Assembly (NCBI GenBank): GCA_964555235.1
Contig: CAZKRU010000004.1
Location: 30,136 to 94,135, forward strand
Reading direction: 5' to 3'
DNA: 64,000 nucleotides
Source of the DNA: CAZKRU01 sp964555235
Lineage (GTDB): Bacteria; Verrucomicrobiota; Verrucomicrobiia; Methylacidiphilales; CAMAQI01
The position numbers and the translations under genes are program-made. Shown here one piece after another: positions 55,466 to 63,818 of this stretch (position 1 is the stretch's first letter; each line of letters begins with the position of its first letter). Under the pieces are notes generated by a model. The model was given only the letters and a program-made list of their open reading frames with translations. It made no database searches and was not told where the DNA came from.

Positions 55466-56064
55466 AGTAAGTGATTGCTTAATTCACTCCAAGCGTGAAC
55501 AACCGTAAAATTCCCGGCGGCTGCGATCTGCCTACCTGGATCAAAGCAGATCTTTTTAACACCTGCAGGAAAAAGCGGATGCGTTAAAATTTCTGGAAGA
55601 TCATCGATAAAGAAGTCACAACCGACTTTAGAAATTCTTTCGAGTTTTGCTTCTTTCGTTAACTCAAAAAAACAGACTGGCTCTGGCACAGAACGAGCCA
55701 GGATCCGATCGATCCCCTTGCCAGCAAGCCATCCTGCCGCAGCTTCATGTAAGTCGTAGGCGGCCCCAATAAATGGATTTCGTGTTTTATGACTAATGAC
55801 GAACAATTCATGCCCTGCACCACATGCGTCCTTTATAAATTCTATTGCACCGGGATACGGTACCGCGTCCTGAATCCGAGGCCCATAAACAATCCCTTGG
55901 ATTTCCGTCCAAATCGGTTCACGCCCAGAGGATCGTAGATAATCTCGAACCGCAGTCTTATTCGGAGGGACCTCCTCCGGAATCACCCTCATTTCACGGG
56001 CAACTCGATGGAAGACTTCGTCATAGCAAACCAAGGTATTATCAAAATCGATTCCAACCTTCAT
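55462..56064 (-). CDS. HAD-superfamily hydrolase
   Basis: Probable phosphatase of 200 residues. The nucleophile motif DFDNT gives Asp6 and Asp8; VISHKTR is the Ser/Thr motif, and DFFIDDLPEI holds the acidic Mg-binding motif. It is smaller than sugar-bisphosphatases of the GmhB type and differs in sequence. In the setting of a GmhA-like and an HldE-like gene, it could remove the second phosphate of a sugar bisphosphate. Overlaps both neighbours by ATGA. Confidence 0.82.
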   Translation of the reverse strand: MKVGIDFDNTLVCYDEVFHRVAREMRVIPEEVPPNKTAVRDYLRSSGREPIWTEIQGIVYGPRIQDAVPYPGAIEFIKDACGAGHELFVISHKTRNPFIGAAYDLHEAAAGWLAGKGIDRILARSVPEPVCFFELTKEAKLERISKVGCDFFIDDLPEILTHPLFPAGVKKICFDPGRQIAAAGNFTVVHAWSELSNHLL

Positions 56065-57095
56065 TTGAAATCAATCACACTGTGAATTGAACGCCCCTCT
56101 CGCATCGCGGCAATCGCCTCATTCACCTTTTCGAGTGAATAACGATGGGTGATAAACGTCTCTGTGGAAAACAAACCAGCTTTGTGCATCCGAATATAGC
56201 GAGGAATATCTTCGCAAGGCCGGCTCTGTCCTCCTTCGGAACCTGTTAAAACTTTTCCAAAGTGCAGCGGGAGCGTATTGATTTGTATTTTTTTATCGAA
56301 CGGCATTACCCCGAAAAGAATCGTCCTTCCCTTGGGATGCGTCAATTCTAGTGCCTTTTCAACAATTTCAGGCCTTCCCGTACCATCAATAACCACATCC
56401 GCCCCTTTTTCTCCGACAATCGCCGAAATTGATTTTTCCCAATCTGCATTTCGACTTGAAACTTCGTGCGTTGCGCCATTCTTTCGAGCCACTTGCAACT
56501 TTGACTCATGAATATCGACGGCGACAATCGGATACGCACCGGCAAGCTTGGCCCCTAGAACTACTCCGAGTCCAATCCCCCCGCAACCGATCACCACGAC
56601 TGACTCTGCGACTTTGACTTTTGCATCGCGAGTAATCACACCAAAGCCCGTAGTCAAAGTATCTGCAAGAAGTGCCGCCAGATCAAAACTCACATCACTA
56701 TCAATTTTGGTCACACGATTCTCAGAGACCACGGCATACTGCTGGAATGTTGTAATATTTCCTGCATTGATGACCCGGCTTTGCTCTCGATATTGACTGG
56801 ATCCAGCTTCGATTCCGAGCCCCGGTCGCCAATGCGCAACGACATGATCCCCGGCCTTAACGCGCTTCACCTCAGGACCAACTTCACGAACAATCCCACC
56901 TGCTTCATGTCCCATTAAATGTGGGAGATAACGATCCGGCCCTTTTACTCCGTCAATTTCTCCAAGCTGTGATCCGCAAATCCGGGTTACTTTGATTTCA
57001 ACCAAAACCTGACCGTAACGTAACGGAGGAATCTCCACTTCAGCAATCTCCAGTGGCTTTCGCTGTTCAACCAAAATAGCGGCAACCGTTTTCAT
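56061..57095 (-). CDS. MDR-family (zinc) alcohol/polyol dehydrogenase with altered zinc ligands
   Basis: The 344-residue MDR protein carries Cys40 (ICGSQ), His63-Glu64 (GHEAGG) and the NAD loop GCGGIG (170-175). The position of the third catalytic ligand is Asp145 (LADTLTTGFG) where most relatives have Cys. The four-Cys structural zinc lobe is missing (positions about 92-110 hold no Cys). It may reduce or oxidise a sugar phosphate or nucleotide sugar, comparable in class to the ribulose-phosphate reductase TarJ. Overlaps the transketolase and HAD genes by ATGA. Confidence 0.85.
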   Translation of the reverse strand: MKTVAAILVEQRKPLEIAEVEIPPLRYGQVLVEIKVTRICGSQLGEIDGVKGPDRYLPHLMGHEAGGIVREVGPEVKRVKAGDHVVAHWRPGLGIEAGSSQYREQSRVINAGNITTFQQYAVVSENRVTKIDSDVSFDLAALLADTLTTGFGVITRDAKVKVAESVVVIGCGGIGLGVVLGAKLAGAYPIVAVDIHESKLQVARKNGATHEVSSRNADWEKSISAIVGEKGADVVIDGTGRPEIVEKALELTHPKGRTILFGVMPFDKKIQINTLPLHFGKVLTGSEGGQSRPCEDIPRYIRMHKAGLFSTETFITHRYSLEKVNEAIAAMREGRSIHSVIDFK

Positions 57096-58021
57096 TTCGC
57101 ATGCTCCCCGGTAATGGAGGCGCGTATCGCTTCAATGGTAATTCCGAAATGCTCACGGGCGAACTCTTGCTCCCCAGCAACATGCATGAATCGGTCCTGC
57201 GTTCCGCACTTAATGAGCCGCGCATTAATGTTTTCTCTCGGCTGCTCTGACATCCATTCAGAAATCGCTCCCGACAGCCCCCCTAAGATTGAATGCTCCT
57301 CCAATACAACGACCCACTCCTTTTCCAAGAAAATCCGTCTCAAAAGGGCTTCATCCAAAGGCTTTAAGGTCACCATGCTCCAGACTTCGCCAAGGATATT
57401 TTCTTCCTTTAATTTCTCTGCAGCCTCCATGGCCAGGGGAAGTAAGTTTCCTGCGGCTAAAAACGCTCCCTTCCCGCCAGCGCGATGAGGAAGCGCTTTT
57501 CCGAAGGTAATCGAAGGAACTTCCGGATGAATGACTGGCTCCCCTTTTTTTCCAATCCGGATATAGACTGGTTCATTTTGGGAAAAGGTCGCTCGAAGGG
57601 TTCCTCTTAATTCCTTTTCATCACCAGGACAGGCAACTACCAGCCCCGGCAGCAACCTCAACATTCCCATTTCCTCAAGCGAATGATGAGTCGCCCCAAG
57701 GGAGGCGTAAGAAAGTCCAGCTCCCGTGCCAACCAACGTCACGGGCTGATGATGGTAACAGACATCGAGCCGAATTTGTTCGATCACGCGATAGGTTAAA
57801 AACGGGGTGATCGTATAACAGACCGGCCTCAATCCCGAAGCCGCCAAGCCTGCCGCCATGCTCACCATATTAGCCTCTGCAATGCCACAATTGTAAAAGC
57901 GGTCGGGAAATTCGGCTTTAAATTTGTCGAAAAGACGGTTCCCAATATCTCCCATCATCAACACGATTCTGTCATCCTGCCGGGCAAGCTTGAGAATCTC
58001 ATCCGCAAATGCATTTCTCAT
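57092..58021 (-). CDS. Transketolase, C-terminal subunit (split enzyme)
   Basis: The 309-residue protein has the pyrimidine-binding domain of transketolase, with the catalytic glutamate Glu49 in YNCGIAEANM. The C-terminal domain follows (VVVLEEHSILGG). It should pair with the separate N-terminal half encoded just upstream (58018-58830, ATGA overlap) to form a ThDP-dependent enzyme that moves a two-carbon ketol unit between sugar phosphates. A dedicated copy within a polysaccharide cluster implies it makes a ketose phosphate for the sugar cassette. Confidence 0.92.
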   Translation of the reverse strand: MRNAFADEILKLARQDDRIVLMMGDIGNRLFDKFKAEFPDRFYNCGIAEANMVSMAAGLAASGLRPVCYTITPFLTYRVIEQIRLDVCYHHQPVTLVGTGAGLSYASLGATHHSLEEMGMLRLLPGLVVACPGDEKELRGTLRATFSQNEPVYIRIGKKGEPVIHPEVPSITFGKALPHRAGGKGAFLAAGNLLPLAMEAAEKLKEENILGEVWSMVTLKPLDEALLRRIFLEKEWVVVLEEHSILGGLSGAISEWMSEQPRENINARLIKCGTQDRFMHVAGEQEFAREHFGITIEAIRASITGEHAK

Positions 58022-58830
58022 ACGACTCCAAGCTCACGTTTGGATTTTTCAACTTCTTCGGGAGTCGGCGATCGATAATGCCAATTATTATCGTTCTCCA
58101 TAAAAGAGACCCCTTTGCCTTTGACCGTATGCGCGATAATGGCGCGAGGTCTCTCCCCGGGGCTTCTTTTAAGTATCTCTAAGATTGCATTCAAATCATG
58201 ACCATCGACCTCGATACTTTCCCAACCAAAACTCTCCCATTTCGCCGCCAACGGCTTGAGCGATAACACTTCCTCGCTCCGAGCAGTCGCCTGCCACTTG
58301 TTGTAATCGACTAAAACCGTCACATGATTCAAACCAAATGCTGGCGCAGTCATCGCCGCTTCCCAAGTCGACCCTTCGTTGCATTCGCCATCGCTCACGA
58401 TGACAAAAACACGGTAACTTTGTTTCTTGATCCTTGCAGCAAGCGCCATTCCAAGTCCAACGCCGAGCCCATGTCCTAACGAACCGGTTGCCCACTCAAC
58501 ACCCGCAGCGCATCCAGGACTTGGTTGTTCTGGAAGATTTCCTCCGTCCTTGTTGAAGTTTTCCAGATCCTTCATTGGGAAATAGCCTCTTCTTGCCAAT
58601 GTCGCATAAAGTGCCGAAACCGCATGCCCTTTGCTTAAAATACATCGATCGCGAAGTGGATCACTGGGGCGCGCTGGATCCAATTTCATGATTTCAAAAT
58701 AAAGTGCGGTCAATAAATCAACGCATGAAAGCGAGGAGGCGAGATGCGCCGTTCCCGCACGCGATGACATCGCGATCACATCCGCACGAATTTCACTAGC
58801 GGTCTTCTTCAGTGAATCGATGGAGTTCAT
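58018..58830 (-). CDS. Transketolase, N-terminal subunit (split enzyme)
   Basis: 270 residues: the ThDP diphosphate-binding half. SDGECNEGSTWEA (146-158) with downstream DYNKWQ is the Mg/ThDP motif; His29 (TAHLASSLS) and His69 (SKGHA) are the usual substrate-site histidines; GSLGHGLGVGLG is conserved. It is coupled to the C-terminal half by ATGA. It follows the kinase/cytidylyltransferase gene by two bases. Confidence 0.93.
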   Translation of the reverse strand: MNSIDSLKKTASEIRADVIAMSSRAGTAHLASSLSCVDLLTALYFEIMKLDPARPSDPLRDRCILSKGHAVSALYATLARRGYFPMKDLENFNKDGGNLPEQPSPGCAAGVEWATGSLGHGLGVGLGMALAARIKKQSYRVFVIVSDGECNEGSTWEAAMTAPAFGLNHVTVLVDYNKWQATARSEEVLSLKPLAAKWESFGWESIEVDGHDLNAILEILKRSPGERPRAIIAHTVKGKGVSFMENDNNWHYRSPTPEEVEKSKRELGVV

Positions 58831-58832
58831 CT

Positions 58833-60371
58833 TTAGATATTTAATAATGACTGGATTGTTTTAAGGATTTTCGCTTTTGAAATAGACTCTTGATTTCCAA
58901 TAATTTTCACGGCCTGAGCTCCTGCGAGCTGACCAAGCAATGTGGTCAAATCAACCGATAAATTTTGAGCGGCCGCTAAACCCGCAATTGAAAAAAAAGC
59001 GTCTCCCGCACCAACCGTATCAGTCACATCATTTTCAATCGGCGGGCACAACGCATTTTCTTCACCGTTCTTTAACCCCACCGTCTCAATCGCCCCTCTT
59101 GTCAGCCACGCGTACTTCGCACCGAACTGACTTTTGAGAGTCTCCATTTCATGAATAAAATTCACGCCTTTTTTCCCGGTAGAAAGGAGGATCTCCTGCT
59201 CATCCAGGGAGAACGCATCCGCACGTCGATACTGACGAGAAATAATATTGAACCCATGATTATTACTGTTCGTCTGACAATTCAGCACTAAAAATGGCGC
59301 GTGATCCTGCACAAAGTCCCGGATTGTCGGCATCATTAACCCGTGTCCGAAATCTGCAACGAAAACGACATCGAAATCTTTAATGACTGAAGCGATTTTT
59401 TGCAAGACTTGATCCTGTAATTCCATTTCTGGAGGTGCCCCATCGATGTAATTAATCGAAAAGAGTTTGATCAATTCTTTCCCTTCCGAAAGCGGCTCAA
59501 CAAAACGTCTCTTAATAATCGTTGTAAATCGCTCAGATCTGATCGACCAATCATCTTCCTCTGGCAAGTACTCGCGAAGCATTGGCGGCACCCAATGTTC
59601 CTGGCCTAAAATACTAATGAGTTTTACCGTCGGAGTAAATTGCTTGATATGACGATAAACGGCCAACGCCCCGCCTCCGTGAGTTTCTTCCTTTAAAAAT
59701 CTTCCCGAGATAATTCGATTTTTAGTCGTTAGGCCTTGAACTTTCAGATAACTATAACGATCAAAAATAATATCCCCAATCACGAGAACTTTTAAATTTT
59801 GAAATGAATCAATTTTTTCCCGTATTTGCTCTGCCGTGTATTGTTGAGCGATTTTCGCACAGAAATCCCTCACCTTGGGTGTTACTACCGTGAAATGTCG
59901 GTTAATCAATTTTGTAGAGCTTGATAAAGAGATTCCAACATATCGCACTTCGCCCCCAAATTTTTCTACCGCAGTCACATCGTTTAAAATGTTTCCCGTA
60001 ACATCCACCAAGGGGTTCTCATACTCTTTGCCTTTGCAGTAAATCTGTGGCTTTACCGCCTCGATCGCCTCAACGGCTGCAGGATAGGGAACAATGACGA
60101 CGTAATCGACCCAGACCATGGAAGCGAGATTTTTAGCCCGTAATTCATCATTAAAATAGGGACGCCCCGGCCCCTTATTAACAAATTTTTCGCCGGTTAC
60201 CGTTACCACTAAAAGATCTCCCAACTTTCGTGCCTCTTCCAAATGCTGGACGTGACCGGGATGAACCAAATCAAAAGTCCCATGGCATTGAACAATTTTT
60301 TTGCCTTGTGCGCGAATCCCGTTGAATAGATCCGTTGCTTTTTCGAACGGTATAATTTTGTGTGCAATCAT
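58833..60371 (-). CDS. Fusion: cytidylyltransferase domain (N) - PfkB-type sugar kinase domain (C), HldE-like in reverse order
   Basis: The 512-residue protein has two enzymes. Residues 1 to about 160 are a nucleotidyltransferase with HxGH as HPGH (37-40) and the FVNKGPGRPYF and YCKGKEYE segments. Residues about 189-512 are a ribokinase-type domain with HGGGALAVYRH (about 232) and DTVGAGD (451-457). The parts match domain II and domain I of HldE/RfaE, which makes ADP-heptose, but in reverse order. It probably phosphorylates C-1 of a sugar phosphate and activates it with a nucleotide; the nucleotide and sugar are not determined by sequence. Confidence 0.92.
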   Translation of the reverse strand: MIAHKIIPFEKATDLFNGIRAQGKKIVQCHGTFDLVHPGHVQHLEEARKLGDLLVVTVTGEKFVNKGPGRPYFNDELRAKNLASMVWVDYVVIVPYPAAVEAIEAVKPQIYCKGKEYENPLVDVTGNILNDVTAVEKFGGEVRYVGISLSSSTKLINRHFTVVTPKVRDFCAKIAQQYTAEQIREKIDSFQNLKVLVIGDIIFDRYSYLKVQGLTTKNRIISGRFLKEETHGGGALAVYRHIKQFTPTVKLISILGQEHWVPPMLREYLPEEDDWSIRSERFTTIIKRRFVEPLSEGKELIKLFSINYIDGAPPEMELQDQVLQKIASVIKDFDVVFVADFGHGLMMPTIRDFVQDHAPFLVLNCQTNSNNHGFNIISRQYRRADAFSLDEQEILLSTGKKGVNFIHEMETLKSQFGAKYAWLTRGAIETVGLKNGEENALCPPIENDVTDTVGAGDAFFSIAGLAAAQNLSVDLTTLLGQLAGAQAVKIIGNQESISKAKILKTIQSLLNI

Positions 60372-60375
60372 AGGA

Positions 60376-61320
60376 TCAATTTAAGTTGGAAATTGTTTTC
60401 ATCGTCTTGATGTTAAACCAACGATCCTCCATCTTCAGCTTTCCAGCGCGAAAGGCTTCCATGATTTCCTGAATCGCATGATCGACACTGTATTGTGGCG
60501 TAAATCCAGAGTTTTCCAACTTTCGAGAGCTGAGCCGGTAGGATCTTGGGTCATTGGATTCCGAGACGATAATTTCACACGGCACCTGCTTTTGCACACG
60601 TTGAGCAATATCAAGAATGGAGATATTTTCAAATCCTGCATTGAAAACCCCGGGATTTTGAGCTCCCTTGGCTAAAAAATGATGATAGACGCGAATCATG
60701 TCTTTCAGGTGAATATTCGGCCTGGTTTGATTGCCACCAAAGACTGTTATTTTCTGGTTCGCGAGAGCTTGCATCGTCAACATGTTCACCGACAAATCCA
60801 ATCTCATTCGCGGAGAAACCCCGCAAATCGTCGCAGGCCGCACGATATTGACCAAGATCTGATTGGAATAACTCAAAAGGACTCGTTCACTGACCATTTT
60901 TGTTTTATTATAGTCTGAAATCGGAACAAGCCCAAGTTCCTCCGTTACTTGGGGCTCCTCTTTGACCCCATACACGCTTCCGGAGCTTGCGTAAATAAAC
61001 TGCTTCACCCCACAGGCGATCGCTTTTTCAACCAAAAACTGAGTCGCTAACGCATTGACTTCCCAATTCAGCTTTGAATTTAATTCACTGCAAGGGTCAT
61101 TGGCAACATTGGCCAAGTGAATCACCACCTCGACGCCATCCCACGGAATCTCCTCAACATTCCGCACATCTCCTTGGACCACTTTGAGCTTGGGGTGCGA
61201 CTCCAAATAATTTCCAAACCACTGAATATCGTACCCAATCACTTCATGACCCTGATCCAATAGACTCTTGGTCAATGAAGTTCCGACATATCCGCATGCG
61301 CCCGTAAGTAATATTTTCAT
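60376..61320 (-). CDS. NAD-dependent sugar epimerase/dehydratase (extended SDR)
   Basis: The 314-residue extended SDR has TGACGYVGTSL at the NAD site, IHLANVANDP, a YASSGSVYG strand and Tyr-x3-Lys in YNKTK. The C-terminal part (RPNIHLKDMIRVYHH) binds the nucleotide sugar. It is likely to act on the activated sugar made by the adjacent kinase-cytidylyltransferase, for example as an epimerase or reductase. Four bases separate the two genes. Confidence 0.88.
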   Translation of the reverse strand: MKILLTGACGYVGTSLTKSLLDQGHEVIGYDIQWFGNYLESHPKLKVVQGDVRNVEEIPWDGVEVVIHLANVANDPCSELNSKLNWEVNALATQFLVEKAIACGVKQFIYASSGSVYGVKEEPQVTEELGLVPISDYNKTKMVSERVLLSYSNQILVNIVRPATICGVSPRMRLDLSVNMLTMQALANQKITVFGGNQTRPNIHLKDMIRVYHHFLAKGAQNPGVFNAGFENISILDIAQRVQKQVPCEIIVSESNDPRSYRLSSRKLENSGFTPQYSVDHAIQEIMEAFRAGKLKMEDRWFNIKTMKTISNLN

Positions 61321-61332
61321 TTCAGTTTTTCG

Positions 61333-62331
61333 TTAAGGTTTGTGAATATAATCAAGGGGGAGACCGTCGATCTCTTTTTCAAACCGCTCGATCCAGTGAA
61401 CCGTTTCGTCAATCCCCTTGTCGAGCGAAACATGATCCTTCCATCCAAGTTTTTGACGCGCTTTGCTGCTATCCAGAAGATAGGCCGCGTCCTTCCCAGG
61501 CCGATCGCCAACGATCTCTACCGCATCTTCAAAATTCACACCGACTCGCTGGGCAATCTTTTCAACCACTTCACGAATCGATAAATAACAATCAGTCGAA
61601 AAGTGATAACAATCGCCTGACATTCCCTCACGAGCCACACGGATGGTTCCGTCCGCAACATCTTCCATGTAAATAAACGACCGCACCGAACGACCACCTC
61701 CATGCAACTGAAGTTTTCGACCTTTCTTAAAGAAGTAGACCGCTCGTGGAATGATCCGATAGAACGGCTGCCCCGGACCGTAAACATTTGCAGCCCGGGT
61801 AAAACAAACAGGAAACTGATATTGCTTAAAGAAAGTGATCAAATGCAAATCACAAGCAGCGCGCGATGCCGCATACGGAGTACTTGGATTAAATGGGTGA
61901 GATTCCGTGACCACTCCACTGCAACTTCCATACACCTCAGGGGTCGTTACATGAACGTATCTCCGGATAAAATCCATCTTTCTCAAACCTTCATGCAGCC
62001 TGACATTCGCCACAACATTAGTTTGGTACCATTGATCCGGATAGAGCCAACTTTCCGCCACCATGCTTTGTGCTGCAAAATTCACTACGTAATCAGGGCG
62101 ATAATCCCCCACCTGATTGATGATTTCCTTGGTGTGGAGATTTAGATCGAGTTTCGAAAATTCAAAAGAGTTAAGCTGTTTTTCTTCCACCCATGCGTAA
62201 GGAAGGAGCGGCTTCGCATTCTCTGGAGATCGACTGATCCCCAGCACTTGTTCGCCTTGCTCCAATAACGAGCGAACAAACACTGCACCCGAAAACGAAT
62301 TACTGCCAATCACAACCCATTTGGAACTCAA
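61333..62331 (-). CDS. dTDP-glucose 4,6-dehydratase-like SDR with Tyr-x3-Arg active site
   Basis: The 332-residue extended SDR has VVIGSNSFSG at the NAD site, then VTTPEVYG in the place of RmlB-type STDEVYG (Asp to Pro, Glu kept) and YAASR in the place of YxxxK (Lys to Arg, codon CGC). Such changes usually mean a different reaction or a weakened one, though the rest (TRAANVYGPGQ, RSFIYMEDVADG) is intact. It follows the SIS gene with ATGA overlap. Confidence 0.87.
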   Translation of the reverse strand: MSSKWVVIGSNSFSGAVFVRSLLEQGEQVLGISRSPENAKPLLPYAWVEEKQLNSFEFSKLDLNLHTKEIINQVGDYRPDYVVNFAAQSMVAESWLYPDQWYQTNVVANVRLHEGLRKMDFIRRYVHVTTPEVYGSCSGVVTESHPFNPSTPYAASRAACDLHLITFFKQYQFPVCFTRAANVYGPGQPFYRIIPRAVYFFKKGRKLQLHGGGRSVRSFIYMEDVADGTIRVAREGMSGDCYHFSTDCYLSIREVVEKIAQRVGVNFEDAVEIVGDRPGKDAAYLLDSSKARQKLGWKDHVSLDKGIDETVHWIERFEKEIDGLPLDYIHKP

Positions 62332-62918
62332 GAAACCTCCTCCATCTCACGCTTCGCCAGTGTCTGCATCATCAAATGTCCCACCACCATTTGTAAGTCT
62401 TCCGAAATCTGCATGTCATCAATCGGGAAATGGAGCGCAACGTCTGCAAGCGCTTTCGCCTTCCCACCGCTGAAGCCAAGAACCGCGTAAGATTTCACCC
62501 CACTCACCTTGGCCTGTTCGAGGGCGCGCAAAATATTGGGCGAGTTTCCGCTGCCGGAAAAAGCGAGCAGGATATCACCTGGGTTCGCAAGAATCATAAT
62601 CTGGCGCGAAAAGATATGCTCGTACGAGACATCATTGGCCAGACAGGTCAGAATCGAGGTATTGGCGGAGAGCGCAGTCACCCGGATTCCTTTTCCGCTT
62701 TTTTTAGCAACTCCATAAATAAAATCGTTAGCCAAATGCGCCGCATTCGCCGCACTCCCCCCATTGCCACACAAATAGAGGTGCCTCCCGCTTCTCCAAA
62801 TCTTCCACAGATCCTCTGCAAGCGAATCAAGTAAGGTTGGGTCAACCTTTTCAAATACAGCCGTCAACTTTTTCACATAAGCTACGTAGTCTGTTTTCAT
62901 AGATTCATTAGAGTTCAT
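62328..62918 (-). CDS. SIS-domain sugar-phosphate isomerase, GmhA-like
   Basis: The 196-residue protein has the GmhA/DiaA pattern: CGNGGSAANAAHLANDF at 50-66, AFSGSGNSPNIL, and EDLQMVVGHLM as the C-terminal Glu/His active-site helix. GmhA converts sedoheptulose 7-phosphate to heptose 7-phosphate; here a related ketose phosphate may be the substrate. I start at ATG 62918, overlapping the permease stop by one base (TGATG); a TTG one codon upstream is also possible. Confidence 0.9.
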   Translation of the reverse strand: MNSNESMKTDYVAYVKKLTAVFEKVDPTLLDSLAEDLWKIWRSGRHLYLCGNGGSAANAAHLANDFIYGVAKKSGKGIRVTALSANTSILTCLANDVSYEHIFSRQIMILANPGDILLAFSGSGNSPNILRALEQAKVSGVKSYAVLGFSGGKAKALADVALHFPIDDMQISEDLQMVVGHLMMQTLAKREMEEVS

Positions 62919-63739
62919 CAAATCACATCCGCAAAGGTTCGTTCCGTTTTACGGAAATACCAAATCCCTCCCGCAAGCGTTCCCAAAACGAGAGTAGTTG
63001 AAACGATAAAGCTGGGCCAGTAGATTGGATTGGATTGGCCCAGAATCGCCCAACGAAATCCATCAATAACTCCCACCATCGGGTTTAGAGAATACAATAC
63101 TCTCCATTTTTCAGGCACGTGACTGCTGCTAAATCCAACAGGCGAAACATAAAGCCCAAATTGGACAATAAAGGGAACCACATAGCGAAAATCCCGATAC
63201 TTGACATTCAATGCCGCAATCCAAAGCCCTGCCCCCATCGCCGCAGCAAAAGCAATCAGAATAAACACCGGCAACATCAAGATCTCCCATCCGGGAAGAA
63301 ATTGGTACCAGATCATCAACCCCACCAAAATCACACTCGAAATCAAAAAGTCGACAAAACTGACGATCACCGAACTTGCCGGAATCACGAGTCGGGGAAA
63401 GTAGACTTTCGAAATTAAATTTGAATTCCCAATAAGACTGCTGCTGCATTCTGAAAATGCATTAGCAAAAAACTGCCATGGCAGCATCGCCGCAAAGACC
63501 ATGATCGGATAGGGAACCGAACCGGAGTCGAGCCCTGCAATTTCTTTGAAAATGACGGTGAAAACGATCATCGTTAATAGAGGTCGAATCAACGCCCAAG
63601 CCACTCCAATAACCGTTTGCTTGTATCGAACGAGAATGTCTCGCCAAGCCAAAAAATAAAAAAGCTCGCGATAACGCCAGAGATCTCGCCAGTATTGACG
63701 TTCCGCTCGTCCTGCCTCAATAATTAATTCTTCAGACAT
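62918..63739 (-). CDS. wzm: ABC transporter permease for polysaccharide export
   Basis: Inner-membrane channel of the ABC exporter that flips the finished lipid-linked chain. The 273-residue protein has six membrane segments and the ABC2/Wzm family features: LAWRDILVRYKQTVIGVAWALIRP in the N-terminal amphipathic region and LNVKYRDFRYVVPF near the fourth helix. It is the first gene of the leftward cluster, 21 bases after an ops-like element. Its ATPase (wzt) is about 19 kb downstream. Confidence 0.93.
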   Translation of the reverse strand: MSEELIIEAGRAERQYWRDLWRYRELFYFLAWRDILVRYKQTVIGVAWALIRPLLTMIVFTVIFKEIAGLDSGSVPYPIMVFAAMLPWQFFANAFSECSSSLIGNSNLISKVYFPRLVIPASSVIVSFVDFLISSVILVGLMIWYQFLPGWEILMLPVFILIAFAAAMGAGLWIAALNVKYRDFRYVVPFIVQFGLYVSPVGFSSSHVPEKWRVLYSLNPMVGVIDGFRWAILGQSNPIYWPSFIVSTTLVLGTLAGGIWYFRKTERTFADVI

Positions 63740-63759
63740 TTTTTACTCGAAAAGCAAAA

Positions 63760-63774
63760 GCTACCGCCCCTGGC
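63760..63774 (-). promoter_or_regulatory. JUMPstart/ops-like element before wzm
   Basis: On the minus strand, gccaggggcggtagc matches the core of the JUMPstart sequence of enterobacterial glycan operons as I remember it. It includes ops (ggcggtag), and the stretch ttttgctttt follows. It sits 21 bases before the wzm start at the head of a 51-kb one-strand gene run, just where an RfaH-like antiterminator would load. No nusG/rfaH gene is inside the window. Confidence 0.78.
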
Positions 63775-63808
63775 GTTTTGAGAAAATCCCAAAATGCCCT
63801 ACTTCTAG

Positions 63809-63818
63809 TGTACGTACA
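63809..63818. promoter_or_regulatory. Perfect 10-bp palindrome tgtacgtaca
   Basis: Lies 70 bases before wzm, upstream of the ops-like element and within the probable promoter region. It could be an operator half-site pair, but ten bases alone could also be chance. I could not place a convincing -35/-10 pair around it. Confidence 0.3.
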
